DNA of 64,000 nucleotides from Quillaja saponaria (Eukaryota; Streptophyta; Magnoliopsida; Fabales; Quillajaceae). The notes under the pieces are model-generated. The model was not told where the DNA came from and ran no database searches. It saw only the letters and a program-made list of their open reading frames with translations. The stretch spans positions 21,698,350 to 21,762,349 of the forward strand of contig CM055608.1 of the NCBI GenBank assembly GCA_029379385.1, in the 5' to 3' direction. Each line of letters begins with the position of its first letter. Position 1 is the first letter of the stretch. The position numbers and the translations under genes were made by a program. This document shows, in pieces, positions 35,187 to 45,640 of this stretch.

Positions 35187-36413
35187 GGTAGATGGTTTTT
35201 ATGAATATAAAGGAATTCTTTTGAATGTAATGATTGTTTATATTTTTCCAAACATTTGTTTAATTTTTCACTAAGTGATGATTTTTATTTAAATGTAAAG
35301 TCCTGTTATGAACATATGAAATGTAAAGTCCTATTATGAAGCTGTTTATGTGATTATTTGTAACCGTAGGTATGACTGTAATGGTTTTGATTATATGAAA
35401 TACCAAGCCTTGTTTTGTCACATGTTTGGTCATTTTGGTGTTTGTTCATATTGCACAAATTTGAACTGAAAATGACATATCATAGTTGAATTAGGAAAAT
35501 TAACTTTCTCATTAGTGCTATGAACATTACATTAGAAAGCATACATTGCTAACTTTACAAAGAGGCATATTCTTTCTGTTTCACTCAATTAAAAGTATAC
35601 ATTGCATAAATGCTAGCACACACAGTACACAAAAAAGAGCATAATCCTTTCCCCAAAACAGGACCATTTCCCTAAATTCAAAAATTGTATTCCTCTATGG
35701 TGCAATTGTTTTCCTTTGTTGAAGTATTAAATTTCTCCTACGCTCACAAATTTCTTCATCAATCCAAGTGAAGTAGTTGCAAGAGAAGCCATTCTGTAAA
35801 CCAAATCATCAATAACCAAAAATCAAACCACTGACATTATCAACCAAAAAAAAAATCATCAATCACACTTACTTACCTATAAATTAGGATAGCACCAATA
35901 CCTATGACCTACATTGTGATCCCATGCAATGCACACCATGGCTGGTTCACCACAATGACGTAATCTATGGAATTCTTTAACCTCACTTGTACTTCTAGTT
36001 GAAATGGTTGATGACCCTCCTGTTTCATTAAACAGAAACAAAGGGAGTCAGAGGAGTTAATGAATTTCCAAAAACAAACTCTAAGAAAACCTAACAATAG
36101 AAGACTATGTTGGCTTTCCAATTTAGGAACTTTCAACTTGATTGAGAAGGAAAAAAAAATGAAGCTTTAAAGGTTTAAGGAAAATGGTGGCATTTTGGCA
36201 TTAGATGGTGCATCTGATTGGCCAGGTAAGCACCCACGTTGTCTTCGTTAGTACACATAGGAGAAATTTAACAAAAAGACACAAATCCATCATGGCAAGG
36301 ATGAATGTGAGCAAAATTTGTAATTCTCAAGATTAAGGTGAACTATTTCAGACTGTTGGGACTAAAGTGATTTCTCGCTTAAACTACAGGGATTAAAAGT
36401 GTTATTTAGCCTA
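35187..36413 (+). other. 3' flank and terminal end of the MULE
   Basis: Non-coding DNA after the transposase. The last 100 bp read outward as a terminal inverted-repeat type common in plant MULEs: on the minus strand, GGCTAAATAACACTTTTAAT, then CCCTGTAGTTTAAGCG, starting near 36412. I found no matching left end; the left side of the transposon runs into LTR DNA at 32102. Confidence 0.5.
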
Positions 36414-36424
36414 AAAACAAAAAC

Positions 36425-36884
36425 AAAAACTTATGACAGTTATAACTGCTTACAGTTACAATTGCCTTTGAACTAATATATCTTTTCAAAATTACAAGTT
36501 TTCAAATATTATAAATAGGTATGTAAAGAGAATATTTTATATGTAATATTAATTTTCTCTCTTCTTTCTTCCTTCTAAAATTCTCTATAGCCACTATGAT
36601 AAACTATTTTCAATAAAAGCTCATGATGAATTTTTCAGTTTTTGCTAACTATAGAATTCTAAGACTTTGTTGTATTCTAGAGGATATTTGTCTTTAACCC
36701 AATAACAAACTCTAGAATAGAATGGGAAAAAATAAAGCCTAAAGAAAAGTGTTTTTTAATATGACTCAAAGTTATCTATCTATCTATCTATATATATATG
36801 ATTCTGATTTCATTGTGTTTCCTACAATCTTAAGGCTTTATTAGAAATTTAATCATAGCAATAGAATCTCAATCAATCAAAGTG
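36425..36884 (+). other. probable copia LTR/leader remnant
   Basis: AT-rich stretch with a TATA-like TATAAATAGG near 36510 and an AATAAAAG near 36613, lying directly before a copia gag start. This is consistent with an LTR plus leader, but the second LTR and the primer site are not visible. A (CTAT)n run is at 36774-36790. Confidence 0.4.
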
Positions 36885-37465
36885 ATGAATCAAGATTTGG
36901 TGAAATTGGATCCTTTTGATGACCACAATTTTGTACGTTGGCAAAATAAGATGATGTTTCTTTTGACTACACTAAAAATTTCATATTTTATGGATCCTAA
37001 TTTACAACTTTATATAAAAAGACCCTGTACTAAATGTTCTTAGAATATAACCATCTAAAGAAGAAATTGAATAAGTCAGGCAAGCCATAATAAAGAAAAG
37101 GGAAGAAGATGAATTGTTGTGTCGTAGACATATTTTGAATACTTTATTAGACTGTTTGTATGATCTATTCATCGAAGTCAAGTCTCCAAGAGACATCTGG
37201 ATTGCACTAAAATTTAAATACAAGGCTGAGAAGAAGGTACAAATAAATTTTAGATTTCAAAAGATTTAGATTTCAAAATGATTGATAACAAGCTTGTGCT
37301 GGAATAAATCCATGAATTGCAAGTTATTGTTAACAAGATTCGTGCCCATAAAATTATTCTCTCTGAGGCTTTCCAAGTTGAGACAATAATTTCTAAATTA
37401 CCCCATTCGTAGAGTGATAATGAGAATAAATTATTACATAAGTCTAACAACTTTAGTATGGAATA
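36885..37465 (+). pseudogene. Ty1/copia gag (UBN2/gag_2-type), decayed
   Basis: ATG at 36885 opens MNQDLVKLDPFDDHNFVRWQ, then KMMFLLTTLKISYFMDPNL, the N-terminal signature of copia gag proteins. Further on are KKREEDELLCRRHILNTLL and a DLFIEVKSPRDIWIALKFKY segment (about 37095-37220), matching the family order. Stops begin at about 37040 and at least two frameshifts follow. The gag is cut off near 37470, where chromovirus-related sequence begins. Confidence 0.85.
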
Positions 37466-37472
37466 GATTCAG

Positions 37473-37520
37473 TATCACACCCCACACAAAGGTATAACTG
37501 GCCGAAGGAATAGGGTGTGA
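37473..37520 (-). repeat. 48-bp chromovirus LTR-terminal fragment, inverted
   Basis: Reads TATCACACCC to GGGTGTGA on the + strand and matches the reverse complement of the end of the solo LTR (GGTATAACTGGCCGAAGGAAT against ACCATGACTGGCC). It lies 5 bp before a primer-binding site in the opposite sense to what a 5' LTR end would show. Confidence 0.6.
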
Positions 37521-37525
37521 GAAGT

Positions 37526-37537
37526 TGGTATCAGAGC
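37526..37537 (+). other. primer-binding site, initiator-tRNA-Met type
   Basis: TGGTATCAGAGC is the standard priming site complementary to the 3' end of initiator tRNA-Met, used by chromoviruses and many copia elements. It starts the + strand chromovirus remnant. Confidence 0.8.
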
Positions 37538-38439
37538 TTAGGTTTAAAAGTCCGTGACTGAGTATATGGGATGTTGTTTTATTTGCCTATGTTACTCGGG
37601 GAGTATGTAGACTTAGTGATATATCCTAATTCATCCTAGAACTCTAAGTTATGATTCTCTTATATAGTGTCCTTTGTCTTAACAATAAAGATGCATTGAA
37701 TTTGTTTGTGTTTGTTTTAGATACGATTAGACGTAATGGTCATGTTTTGTACCATATGAGATAGCTGAATATTGATTTTGACTAAGAGTCTACCAATTTA
37801 TAGGCACCCTTGGCAAAAAAATTAGATTGTAGAGGACTGTAGGTAACTTAGTTGAAATCTTAGTTTAGCAACAGTAGCCTCAGCAAGAATTATTTTAGTT
37901 CATCAGGATTGAGAGGTATTTGTGTCACTGTATGATCTCAGAATGATGTAGTAGTCTAGATTCTTGAGTGTAGAGTTTATTCAAAATTTGTTTTATACTT
38001 CTATTTCATATATTAATATCCTTTTTCCTAATAAAGAAAGTTTTACAAACCCAAATTGCTTATAAATGGACTTCTTAAGGGTTAAATTATTAGCTAGGCC
38101 CCTAAAAAATTTTAGTTGAATGCTTAAATATAGTGATAAAGGCTCTGAGCATGGTTTTAGGTTTATTTGATAGAGTTTGTTCTTACCGATTTGATTTAGG
38201 ATTTAAATTTAGGTTAATTTTGCTTGTATAATTAGGATAATGATATAAATGGGTTAGTATGTGCTCTCATAGAATTCATGAATTAGTGAGTATTTACTGT
38301 CTTGATTTTCATTATTCCCTCCAATTTGTAAGAACAAGGGAGAACCACATCAAGAGTTGTGAAGAAATAATGGTATTAGGTGATTGTGGCTTTGTGCTTG
38401 TTTTAGTTGGGTGGTATTGATATGTAATGCCGAGATCTT
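37538..38439 (+). other. leader and gag remnant of the chromovirus, unrecognisable
   Basis: Only about 900 bp separate the primer site from RT, whereas an intact gag and protease need about 2 kb, so most was deleted. No ORF or motif survives. Confidence 0.4.
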
Positions 38440-38960
38440 TCAAAAAGTAAATCTTCTAGTGGGATACTCTAGTCTTTTGCCAAAGAAAAGAATGATTTGT
38501 TCTGGCTATGTATTGATTACCGGCAATTGAGTTTATGCTTTCCAATATTATTAATTTATCTTATCAATTATAAAAGACTCATAACTCTTCCAAGATCGAT
38601 TTACGTTTGGAATATCATCAATTTTAAATCAAGAAGGAATGATGTCCCGAAAAATGTTTTCTGTACCCAATAGAGCATCATGAGTTCTCAATCATATCTA
38701 TTGAATTCATTAATGTTTTGTTAACTTTCATACATCGTGAGAGCAAGAAGTAAAGAGAAACATGTGAAATATTTTTGTGTGGTCTTGCAAACATTTAAAA
38801 AAAAAAATAAGCTGTGTTAAATACTTCAAGTATGAATTTTTGATAAAATGTGTTTAAAGTTTGAAATTTATTGGGTTTAGTGTGTGTGTTTTGATGCGGA
38901 AAAAAAAGTTAAGTTCGAGATTTATAGAACCTCTCTATCGGATTTGAGACATCCCGTTAA
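38440..38960 (+). pseudogene. chromovirus reverse transcriptase fragment
   Basis: Fragment of a chromovirus RT spread over shifting frames. WDTLVFCQRKE and LPAIEF (38460-38535) match the SP-GTPVLFVKKK...DYRQLN part. SSKIDLRLEYHQF at 38588-38630 matches the FSKIDLRSGYHQ motif. EHVKYFCVVLQTFKK at about 38758-38802 matches the HLRIVLQTLREH segment after the catalytic box. The segment around the catalytic Asp pair is missing. It ends where plastid-derived DNA begins. Confidence 0.7.
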
Positions 38961-39011
38961 ATGCTTATGTTTTCATTTAAAACTTTGAATTTAAGAACTC
39001 CGTTCATTCGA

Positions 39012-39141
39012 TTATTTCAAGGATGAACTTAATCTAGAATATAAACCCAAAAAAAAAAAAAATACAAATTAAACCAATCACAGTAATACCTGTTACAATA
39101 CCTATTATCCAAAGAGGAATCCTTTTAATAGTATTGACCAT
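39012..39141 (-). pseudogene. psbJ: psbJ relic (photosystem II protein J)
   Basis: PsbJ is a 40-residue single-helix subunit of photosystem II. The minus strand from 39141 reads MVNTIKRIPLWIIGIVTGIT, then VIGLICIF, matching the start and helix of PsbJ. A poly-T run near 39043-39058 then shifts the frame, after which TTATATTCTAGATTAAGTTC recovers the end of the gene. The stop codon position reads AAA. Last gene of the psbE operon in plastids. Confidence 0.85.
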
Positions 39142-39252
39142 TTATCCCACTTCCCTTCACATTTCATTAAATAGTCATGCTAGAGATATAAACGGTTATA
39201 GATAATTATAAAATGATATTTCTGAATGGGATAAGAGCTTTCTTTCCATCTC

Positions 39253-39353
39253 TTAATCGAAGAAATAATTGGAAAATAATATGATTACTAACCTCAGTAG
39301 AGGCTGATATGGTTAAATTCAATGCTTTATTCATTTGGGTTTGATTGTGTTTA
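39253..39353 (-). pseudogene. psbL: psbL relic (photosystem II protein L)
   Basis: PsbL is a 38-residue photosystem II subunit. In frame from 39350 the minus strand gives TQSNPNE, a stop, SIEFN and SLY, matching the N-terminal half. The end gives LFSNYFFD and TAA. The start codon position reads TAA, and about 16 bp are lost in the middle. It lies 112 bp before psbJ. Confidence 0.85.
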
Positions 39354-39374
39354 GTTTTATAATTTGGATTAGAT

Positions 39375-39489
39375 TTATAGCTGGAGGAAAGGCATTGCTG
39401 ATATTGACCCCAAAAAGAAATGGTAGATACTGCTAGTTCGTGAACTACCAACTATCATATAAACTTGGGTAGGTTCTATCCATGGTCAT
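39375..39489 (-). pseudogene. psbF: psbF relic (cytochrome b559 beta subunit)
   Basis: The beta chain of cytochrome b559 binds one side of the haem in photosystem II. The minus strand from 39489 reads MTMDRTYPSLYDSW then a stop. After a frameshift, VHELAVSTISF covers the region with the haem-ligand His (VHGLAVPT in the family). The end CTATAAATCTAATCC keeps the stop and the spacer to psbL. Confidence 0.85.
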
Positions 39490-39498
39490 TGGGGTCTC

Positions 39499-39607
39499 TT
39501 AAAAAGATCTACAAAATTTATCGAGTTATTCTAAAGAATTAAAACGACCAGTTATTAATGAAATTCCTTGTCAGATCTTTGTAAAAATACTCGTTTGGGC
39601 GAGGGCT

Positions 39608-39674
<67 letters not shown>

Positions 39675-39801
39675 TAAGCTAAACTTGTGTTGAAAAATAA
39701 CAAACCTACAATAAATAAAGAATAGTAATGCTATGAATAACCTAAAAACAAAATATAGTAATAATGTCATCAAAAAAACATTCTCGTGTGCTTCCAAACA
39801 T
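39499..39801 (-). pseudogene. psbE: psbE relic (cytochrome b559 alpha subunit) with internal microsatellite
   Basis: First gene of the operon; its product pairs with PsbF to hold the haem. The minus strand starts ATGTTTGGAAGCACACGAG at 39801 (MSGSTGE in plastids). It then reads DIIT-like, VIHSITI-like and STSLAYD-like text in shifting frames. AAGCCCTCGCCCAAACGAGT gives RPNEYF near 39600, and the end matches LEQLDEFSRSF with TAA at 39501. A (TA)n run replaces about 12 bp between the AYD and GSPRPNEY codons, so the relic is about 50 bp longer than a plastid psbE. Confidence 0.88.
39612..39672. repeat. (TA)n microsatellite inside psbE relic
   Basis: About 30 TA units, bounded on both sides by psbE coding text. 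Confidence 0.9.
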
Positions 39802-40170
39802 GCTTAGCTCCACATATTCGTGTACAAAGGAATTGTAGTTAAGATATTTTTTTTAAATGGGTAGAACCAATACCGATAGGATTAAAACTATGTACCGTGT
39901 ATATCAACATCACTTAGACAGCTCTTAAAAAGTTACATAAAAGGAAATTAATAAATGGAATATGAAAGAAAAATGCAAAGAAATAAAAAGGGAGTCGATT
40001 CTATTTGTAATGTATCTGAGATGAATTTTGGATATTTCCACCCCTTAACTCTCCTAGACTAGACTTTTGAGTTTTTCAATAAACTAATTTAACTTTTAGT
40101 ACACGTATCAAGTATTAACATTCTTTTTGAATGAGAGGAAACACAGTAGTCTTTATACACTTTGTTTACA

Positions 40171-40538
40171 TATTCAAATTCTCTCTCTATATATAGAAAA
40201 TATATATATATATACATTCTTTAGGGGAAATAAGAAAAATTAATAAACCTGTAGATATTAGCAAAACTACAATTATTGCTAACCAATAAAAATAGTTTGT
40301 GGGGAAAAATAAGATATGCTTGAACCAATGAGGAATATAAGCTATTTTATTTCACTAACATAACTGTATGATTTAATTCATCAATCCAAATTTCAAATAA
40401 GGAATATCTATTCAAATTATTCTACCTCTTTTCTAAAAAGAAAATAATATGGAAAAGTTTTGATTTTAACTTAGGTTTATGAAATTAAAGTAAGGAGCTT
40501 TTACTACAAAATTGGGATAAGTACATCTGGATAACTTG

Positions 40539-40591
<53 letters not shown>

Positions 40592-40657
40592 CAAGCAGTG
40601 ACAATTGTAAATGGATAAGTCCATGAATTTCAATCAATTAGTATTCTATTTATGAAC
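40171..40657. other. AT-rich DNA between the plastid segment and the chromodomain
   Basis: No gene recognised. A (TA)n run lies at 40542-40588. Part of it may still be plastid psbE-petL spacer; I cannot tell by eye. Confidence 0.35.
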
Positions 40658-40745
40658 ATTGTCTGGAAACATTACGGTGAACAAGAAGCCACGTGAGACT
40701 CCGAAGTTGCAATGAAACAACAATATTCATATTTATTTGACTAAT
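40658..40745 (+). pseudogene. chromodomain end of chromovirus integrase
   Basis: Reads IVWKHYGEQEAT, a TGA where Trp is expected, then DSEVAMKQQYSYLFD. This is the last part of the integrase chromodomain (VLWRNHGVEEATWE...MR-KYPHLF in the family), which guides integration by reading histone marks. NSRRISF-like text just before the PPT is the usual C-terminal tail, out of frame. Confidence 0.8.
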
Positions 40746-40802
40746 TTAGGTAAACAATTTATTTTTATATTTTTTATTAAAATTCGAGACGAATTTCTTT
40801 TA

Positions 40803-40814
40803 AAGGGAGGAGAA
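40803..40814 (+). other. polypurine tract of the chromovirus
   Basis: AAGGGAGGAGAA directly before the LTR start TGTTATAAC. Confidence 0.8.
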
Positions 40815-41057
40815 TGTTATAACTCAACATTGAAATTGTGAAATCAGAATAAACTAGTGTAATCTTGATCATAAAAATATATGTCATTATACAAAATAAA
40901 TAAACATTATACCTATATGTAAACATAAAATATATTTATATAATTAATTTAAACTTGGTTGACTTGGATCTCGACTTCATGTTATGTAAATTTTTGTAGA
41001 TAAGTGAAATAAAGGTGTAAATAAAGTAAACTAGATAACATTTACACAAGTATATAT

Positions 41058-41093
<36 letters not shown>

Positions 41094-41993
41094 TAAATCT
41101 ACACCAAATGTTTTACGTTATGACTTTTGACTTGATCTTCTTTTATTTTCTATTTCTTTTATTTTTTCTTTCTTGTTTTATTTGCATGGCCGACTTGTTT
41201 CCAATTTTTTTCTACTTTCTTTGGCTAAACCTTGTCCTAGAGGATTCTCCATTCCTCTTGTTTGGCCAAGAACTTTTCCCTCCTTGCTTGTTAGTTACCT
41301 TCATCCTTTGTCCTCGTGTGTGTGTGAGTGTGTTGGGAACTAATTGTGTGGCAGTCAACCTTGGGAAGTTCTAGCCGTTGTTAAGAGATGATGTTGCTCT
41401 GTTTAGGGCTGTAAGATTCCTCTCTTTTGTTCTACCTTGTGACCATGAAGTTGAGCCTCCACTCTTGGCCGTGCAACCATCCTTAAATTAGCAGTCAAAT
41501 CTAGCTAGGTAGTCCTTCCTCATGCCTTGACCGTGTCCTCTACCTCCTTTCATTTTCTTTCAATGGTGTTGGTAACCGAGGACCTCTACCACCTTTAGCT
41601 ATTGTGGAACTCAACAAGGCTTAGTTATTATTGGTAGCCAGCATCTCCTACTCATTATAGTTCAGTCTTGGATACAAGGGGGAACAAGTTGGTAGCAACT
41701 TGGATGCTTGGTAAGGGATGTGGGTTGTCTCTTGGTTGTTGGTGTTTGCTTAGTTTAATTTCTTTATGATGGAAGGAATTCTTGTTGGTTATTGTTATAG
41801 GTAAAGGATTAAGTAAATTGAATTAGGAATAGTGAACAAAGAACATAAGAAGTAAGGGAGTTAAAGAAATAACTGGAAAGGGAAATATGTGGAAAGTGGA
41901 TAACTCAAGCTTGTAATGAATTTTAGGTAATTAGTTGATTTGAAATCAATACTTGGACTGTGAATAAGATGTGAATTGGAATTCTTGGTGTAG

Positions 41994-42026
<33 letters not shown>

Positions 42027-43250
42027 GTATACACATACACACATCAATGGAAGGAACTTATTCCTTCAAGATGTTTGATAAAATTTTTACATGAAACTAG
42101 TTATAATATATTTATTGTTAGAGCCATTGGATTGCAACTGGGTTCGTGCACAATTTTAGGTGTGCTTTAGTCAGTCCGGAAGACTTTATCAAGAGTTGTG
42201 GTTTAAATTAGTTTAGGACCTCTGAATAAAATAATTTCCTAACATCTTAAGGGACATGTCTAGAGCTTTTTAGGTTTTAATTTCATGTTATGTGTATTTT
42301 GGAGGTCTTGGAAGTCATTATTGTGATTTTCAAGTCTTAATTGTCCCTGTTTTGATGTAACTAGTGTTTGAGAGTCTTAAAGGACGAATTATGAGTAGGG
42401 TAATAATTATAAATTGTTTCTAACATCTTGATAAACTATACTAAACATCCATTTGGGATTTCGGGATTCCAAGAATTTAACTTGGAACAACCCTGGGGAC
42501 AAATAAGATATACAAGAAAAAACAGAAGAGAACTTAGATCAATAGTTAGGATTATATGCCTATGTCAGAGTCTCAAAACAAAATCTTTGTAAAATTGAGT
42601 TAGGACAAAATGGTCAAGTAAAATTCATTTTGGGATTCTTGAAATACCAAAACAATTGTAGGAATGAATAAGATATGTAAAAAGAAACAAAATATCATTT
42701 GGATCAACGGTTAAGATTTTATGTCCAACTAGAGTTTCAAAGCAAAAGGTTTACAAAATGGGGTTCTAGAGGAAAAACTGTCAAAGATAAGTTATTTTAG
42801 ATTCCAAGACTAGTAAATGACCTTAGGAATGACTAAGACCTATACGAAGAAATGGAATGCCATTTGCATCAATAATCAGGATTTTATGCCCAACTTAGAG
42901 TTTCAAAACAATAACTTTGTAAAATAAGATTTGGGATGAGGGGGGCAAACTATAAAAAACAAGTCATTTTGGATTTTTGGAGTATCAACATGACCAGGAC
43001 AATTAAAACCTGTAGGAAGAAATGGGATGTCATTTGAATTAACGGTTATGATTTTATGCCACAAGTTAGAGTTTCAAAACAAATACTTTACAAAATGGGA
43101 TTTGGAGGGCAAAACAACTAATTTAATTAAAGTTCTCTTAATTCTTAACTTATTTGTATATCAATTTAAGTATAACTTATAACATACTTATTTTAATTAT
43201 TTCAAGTTAGACATCCTACATTTGGCCCTTCACACTTTAGTTAGCAGGAT
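40815..43250 (+). repeat. 3' LTR of the chromovirus, 3'-truncated
   Basis: Starts TGTTATAACTC after the PPT. It is collinear with the solo LTR at 56741: ACTTGGTTGACTTGG is found in the inverted copy too. The TTCAAGATGTTTGATAAAAT block near 42067 matches 58502, and the AACATCTTGATAAACTATAC block near 42422 matches 59204. A tandem array is inserted at 42430-43125. The remaining LTR 3' part is mostly lost; a GATGACGAGTAGG near 43247 may be its continuation. The + strand ORF at 41108-41374 is chance. Confidence 0.75.
42430..43125 (+). repeat. four copies of a 165-170-bp tandem unit in the LTR
   Basis: The landmark GATCAAcGGTTAgGATTTTATGC occurs at about 42537, 42702, 42867 and 43037, giving steps of 165, 165 and 170 bp. 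Each unit also carries AGAGTTTCAAAACAA and TACAAAATGGG. The same unit in the opposite orientation forms the array at 51241-52650. Confidence 0.85.
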
Positions 43251-43599
43251 GACGAGTAGGGTCGAAAACTTGATGATAATTTAAGAGATAATTTTTAAAT
43301 GTACTATTTGATATATATTTTAAATATTATTAGAATGATTTTTATAAAATAATATTTTATTTATATAAAAAATGCTTAGTCAAGTAGAAGGGCCAAGCTG
43401 AGAAGAGGCTGAAACTTACGATTTAAAGACCAAGTCAAAGACTACTGGACGTCTCGCAATGCGAATCTCAACGAGGATGTTGAGACTTTTTGAAAGGGTA
43501 TAAATTAAAAAATTAAATAAATATAAAAAATAATAAAAATATTAAATATTTCATTCTATATTTACTAAATAATTATATGTGTATGCATTGTGTAAAAGC
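43251..43599. other. AT-rich DNA, probable eroded LTR
   Basis: No gene. Fragments resemble the LTR 3' third, but similarity is too weak to delimit. Confidence 0.3.
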
Positions 43600-43870
43600 A
43601 AATAGCCATTAAGTAGTTATGTCTGCATTTTCAGTGTCTGCGTTGTAGAACATATACTATTACTTTTGCTTATTAGCTTCTGCACTACAAACGCTGATAT
43701 TTTATCAAGTGTTACTGGTGTCTAGAATATGCATCTGCATGGCAGACGTAAATATTTTCTTAGTCTACGTAGACACAGATAATACTATATGCGCTTAGGG
43801 TATCTTCGTCTGCTGGAAGCAGACGAAGATACTGCTTTTATCTTGTATGTAATTTATGATATCGATTCAT
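43600..43870. repeat. GTCTGC-rich segment with a perfect 14-bp hairpin
   Basis: GTCTGC or its complement recurs several times. At 43800-43832, GTATCTTCGTCTGC, loop TGGAA and the exact complement GCAGACGAAGATAC form a 33-nt hairpin. A second short inverted pair, CTGCATGGCAG, is near 43735. Origin unknown; it may be part of a small inverted-repeat element. Confidence 0.6.
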
Positions 43871-45270
43871 AAGAGATATGGATTTCATTAATAGTTAAAA
43901 TAACTCAATCCCACCTCCAAACTACTATATAATTCATTTTTTTCTTTTGAACCTAGTGCTTAGGATCTCTAATCACTAGTTTGAATATCCTCATATGCAA
44001 TTTCTATTCTTTTTGTTAAGATCAATCCTCATTGATGTACTCATCTAATCTTTTGACTCTAACCAGAGATTTAAATATTACACGATTTATATATCAAAAG
44101 ATTAAATAATCTTACCCATTATGTATCAAAATAAGTAGCTTTTTTTTTTTTTTTTTCCAAAAATTTACCAACTTGTGTTTCATTGATCTCTTTTTTTTTT
44201 CCTTTTTTTTGTCATAATATTATGAATGACTAATTATAATTTCAATATTATATTTTTTTAACACATGCACTAATTTGGGTACATTGACCTTCTAAATTCT
44301 AGGTCATTCAAATTAAGTATAGTGTAAATAAAGTTTCACACCAGTATACATTTCAACCCCAAAAAAAAAAAAAAGATAACAAACAAAAATTTTCAAATTC
44401 ATTCATTTTGTTGAAAAATAATCTCATCTAATTTGTAAATAACAAATTCAACAATGATAATATATCATCAATGATAGAAAAGTTTCATTCTTAAAAGAAA
44501 ATTCTCTTAGTTCATGTAAAATACATGAGAATGCTTTACACCATTATATATTTCTTGTATAAAAGGAATGCTTTCAAATACATGGCAATATTTGACACCA
44601 TTATACCTTGTGTTGTATATTAGGAATGTCTTTTTTTTTCTTTTTTCTTTTTCAAACATAATAGCAATCATAAAGATCTCTTAAAAATAAATTTGTATCT
44701 CAAATTTTTCAGTTGTCCCAAAATTAATCTCCACTAATTTGTTTAAAATTAATACCACAATGATATTAAAATCAATAAGCATTCCACAACAAAATACTCA
44801 TGTCTCCCATTACAAAATAATTGATTTTAATAAAAAAAAAATTAGAAATTCAAAAACATAGAACAAATCGATGCTTTAAGAAAAAAAATGTTTTGCCTTG
44901 AATCATGTTTCATGTTTTTTTTTTTTTTTTTTTTCTTTTTGGCAAATGCATAGACCTTTATTTTTTTTCAACTCATTTTTACTCCTTTTTAGTTCTACAA
45001 TTTCATTTTCAAATAAAGGAGTATAATAAAATCATTTTTTTTTCCAAATTTTATTATCCCTCACAATTTGTAGCTGTAAAGAAAATTTGTATTTTCTTTA
45101 AAAAAACAACATTACTCGACTTATCACCAATTGACATTCCCAATGGATTGTTTTCTATTAGAACAAATGATACGTTTAGCATGTCGAGATAAAACAACAT
45201 ATTTCCTTCCCATCTCTAAAAACAAAATGATTTCTTCAAGTCATCAATTCCACCATGGATCATTCTTGAC
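43871..45270. other. AT-rich, T-tract-rich DNA, no gene seen
   Basis: Long T and A runs (44142-44158, 44358-44374, 44916-44934). The + strand frame at 44905-45192 begins in a T tract and is low complexity; I do not call it a gene. Confidence 0.45.
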
Positions 45271-45640
45271 TTCAACAACGGGGTTCGATACCACGTGACG
45301 ATTTGTCTTAAAATTGTTAGCGATTCTAGTCAAAATTACAATATAAATAATAAATTACACAATAAAGTAAATGAATTGCCAAAGATAAATAAATTCAATA
45401 AACTGAATTGAGATTGAGTCAAGAAATATGTAGTAAGCTGAGATAAGATATGGACGTCTTGTTATCTTTAAGACACCACAGAAATTGTTTAACCGTTACA
45501 AAAGTCTCTCGGCACATTGTCCCCAAGATACAGCTGCCCAACTACTGCACTATATGTCTCTCAATACCCTGCATAAGAAAGGAGATGAGTTCTCCTTGTC
45601 ACACCTTTCCTTGCCTAAATATTAGTAAAATATAAATGAA
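45271..45640 (-). other. possible decayed retroelement primer-site region
   Basis: The minus strand near 45297-45275 reads TCACGTGGTATCGAACCCC, resembling an LTR end followed by a mutated TGGTATCAGAGCC primer site. The + strand frame at 45450-45635 (61 codons) has no recognisable domain. Weak evidence; the call is tentative. Confidence 0.25.

Larger units (their letters stand above)
38960..40170 (-). other. nuclear copy of plastid DNA (NUPT) with psbJ-psbL-psbF-psbE
   Basis: Four photosystem II genes in exact plastid order and spacing, all on the minus strand, plus the spacer after psbJ (38960-39011) and plastid-like DNA upstream of psbE (39802 to about 40170). All four are broken. It lies between the RT and the chromodomain of one chromovirus, so it was inserted into that element or used as filler when the pol gene was deleted. 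The outer limits are approximate. Confidence 0.8.

Noticed and set aside
40225..40330. Minus-strand hydrophobic reading (NYFYWLAIIVVLLISTG) that looks like a small membrane protein next to the plastid genes
   Set aside because: It matches none of the small plastid photosystem or cytochrome proteins I know, and there is no clear start; AT-rich DNA often gives such text.
41108..41374. 88-codon + strand ORF rich in Phe and Leu
   Set aside because: It lies in the chromovirus LTR, is low complexity (T-rich), and is not preserved in the other LTR copies.
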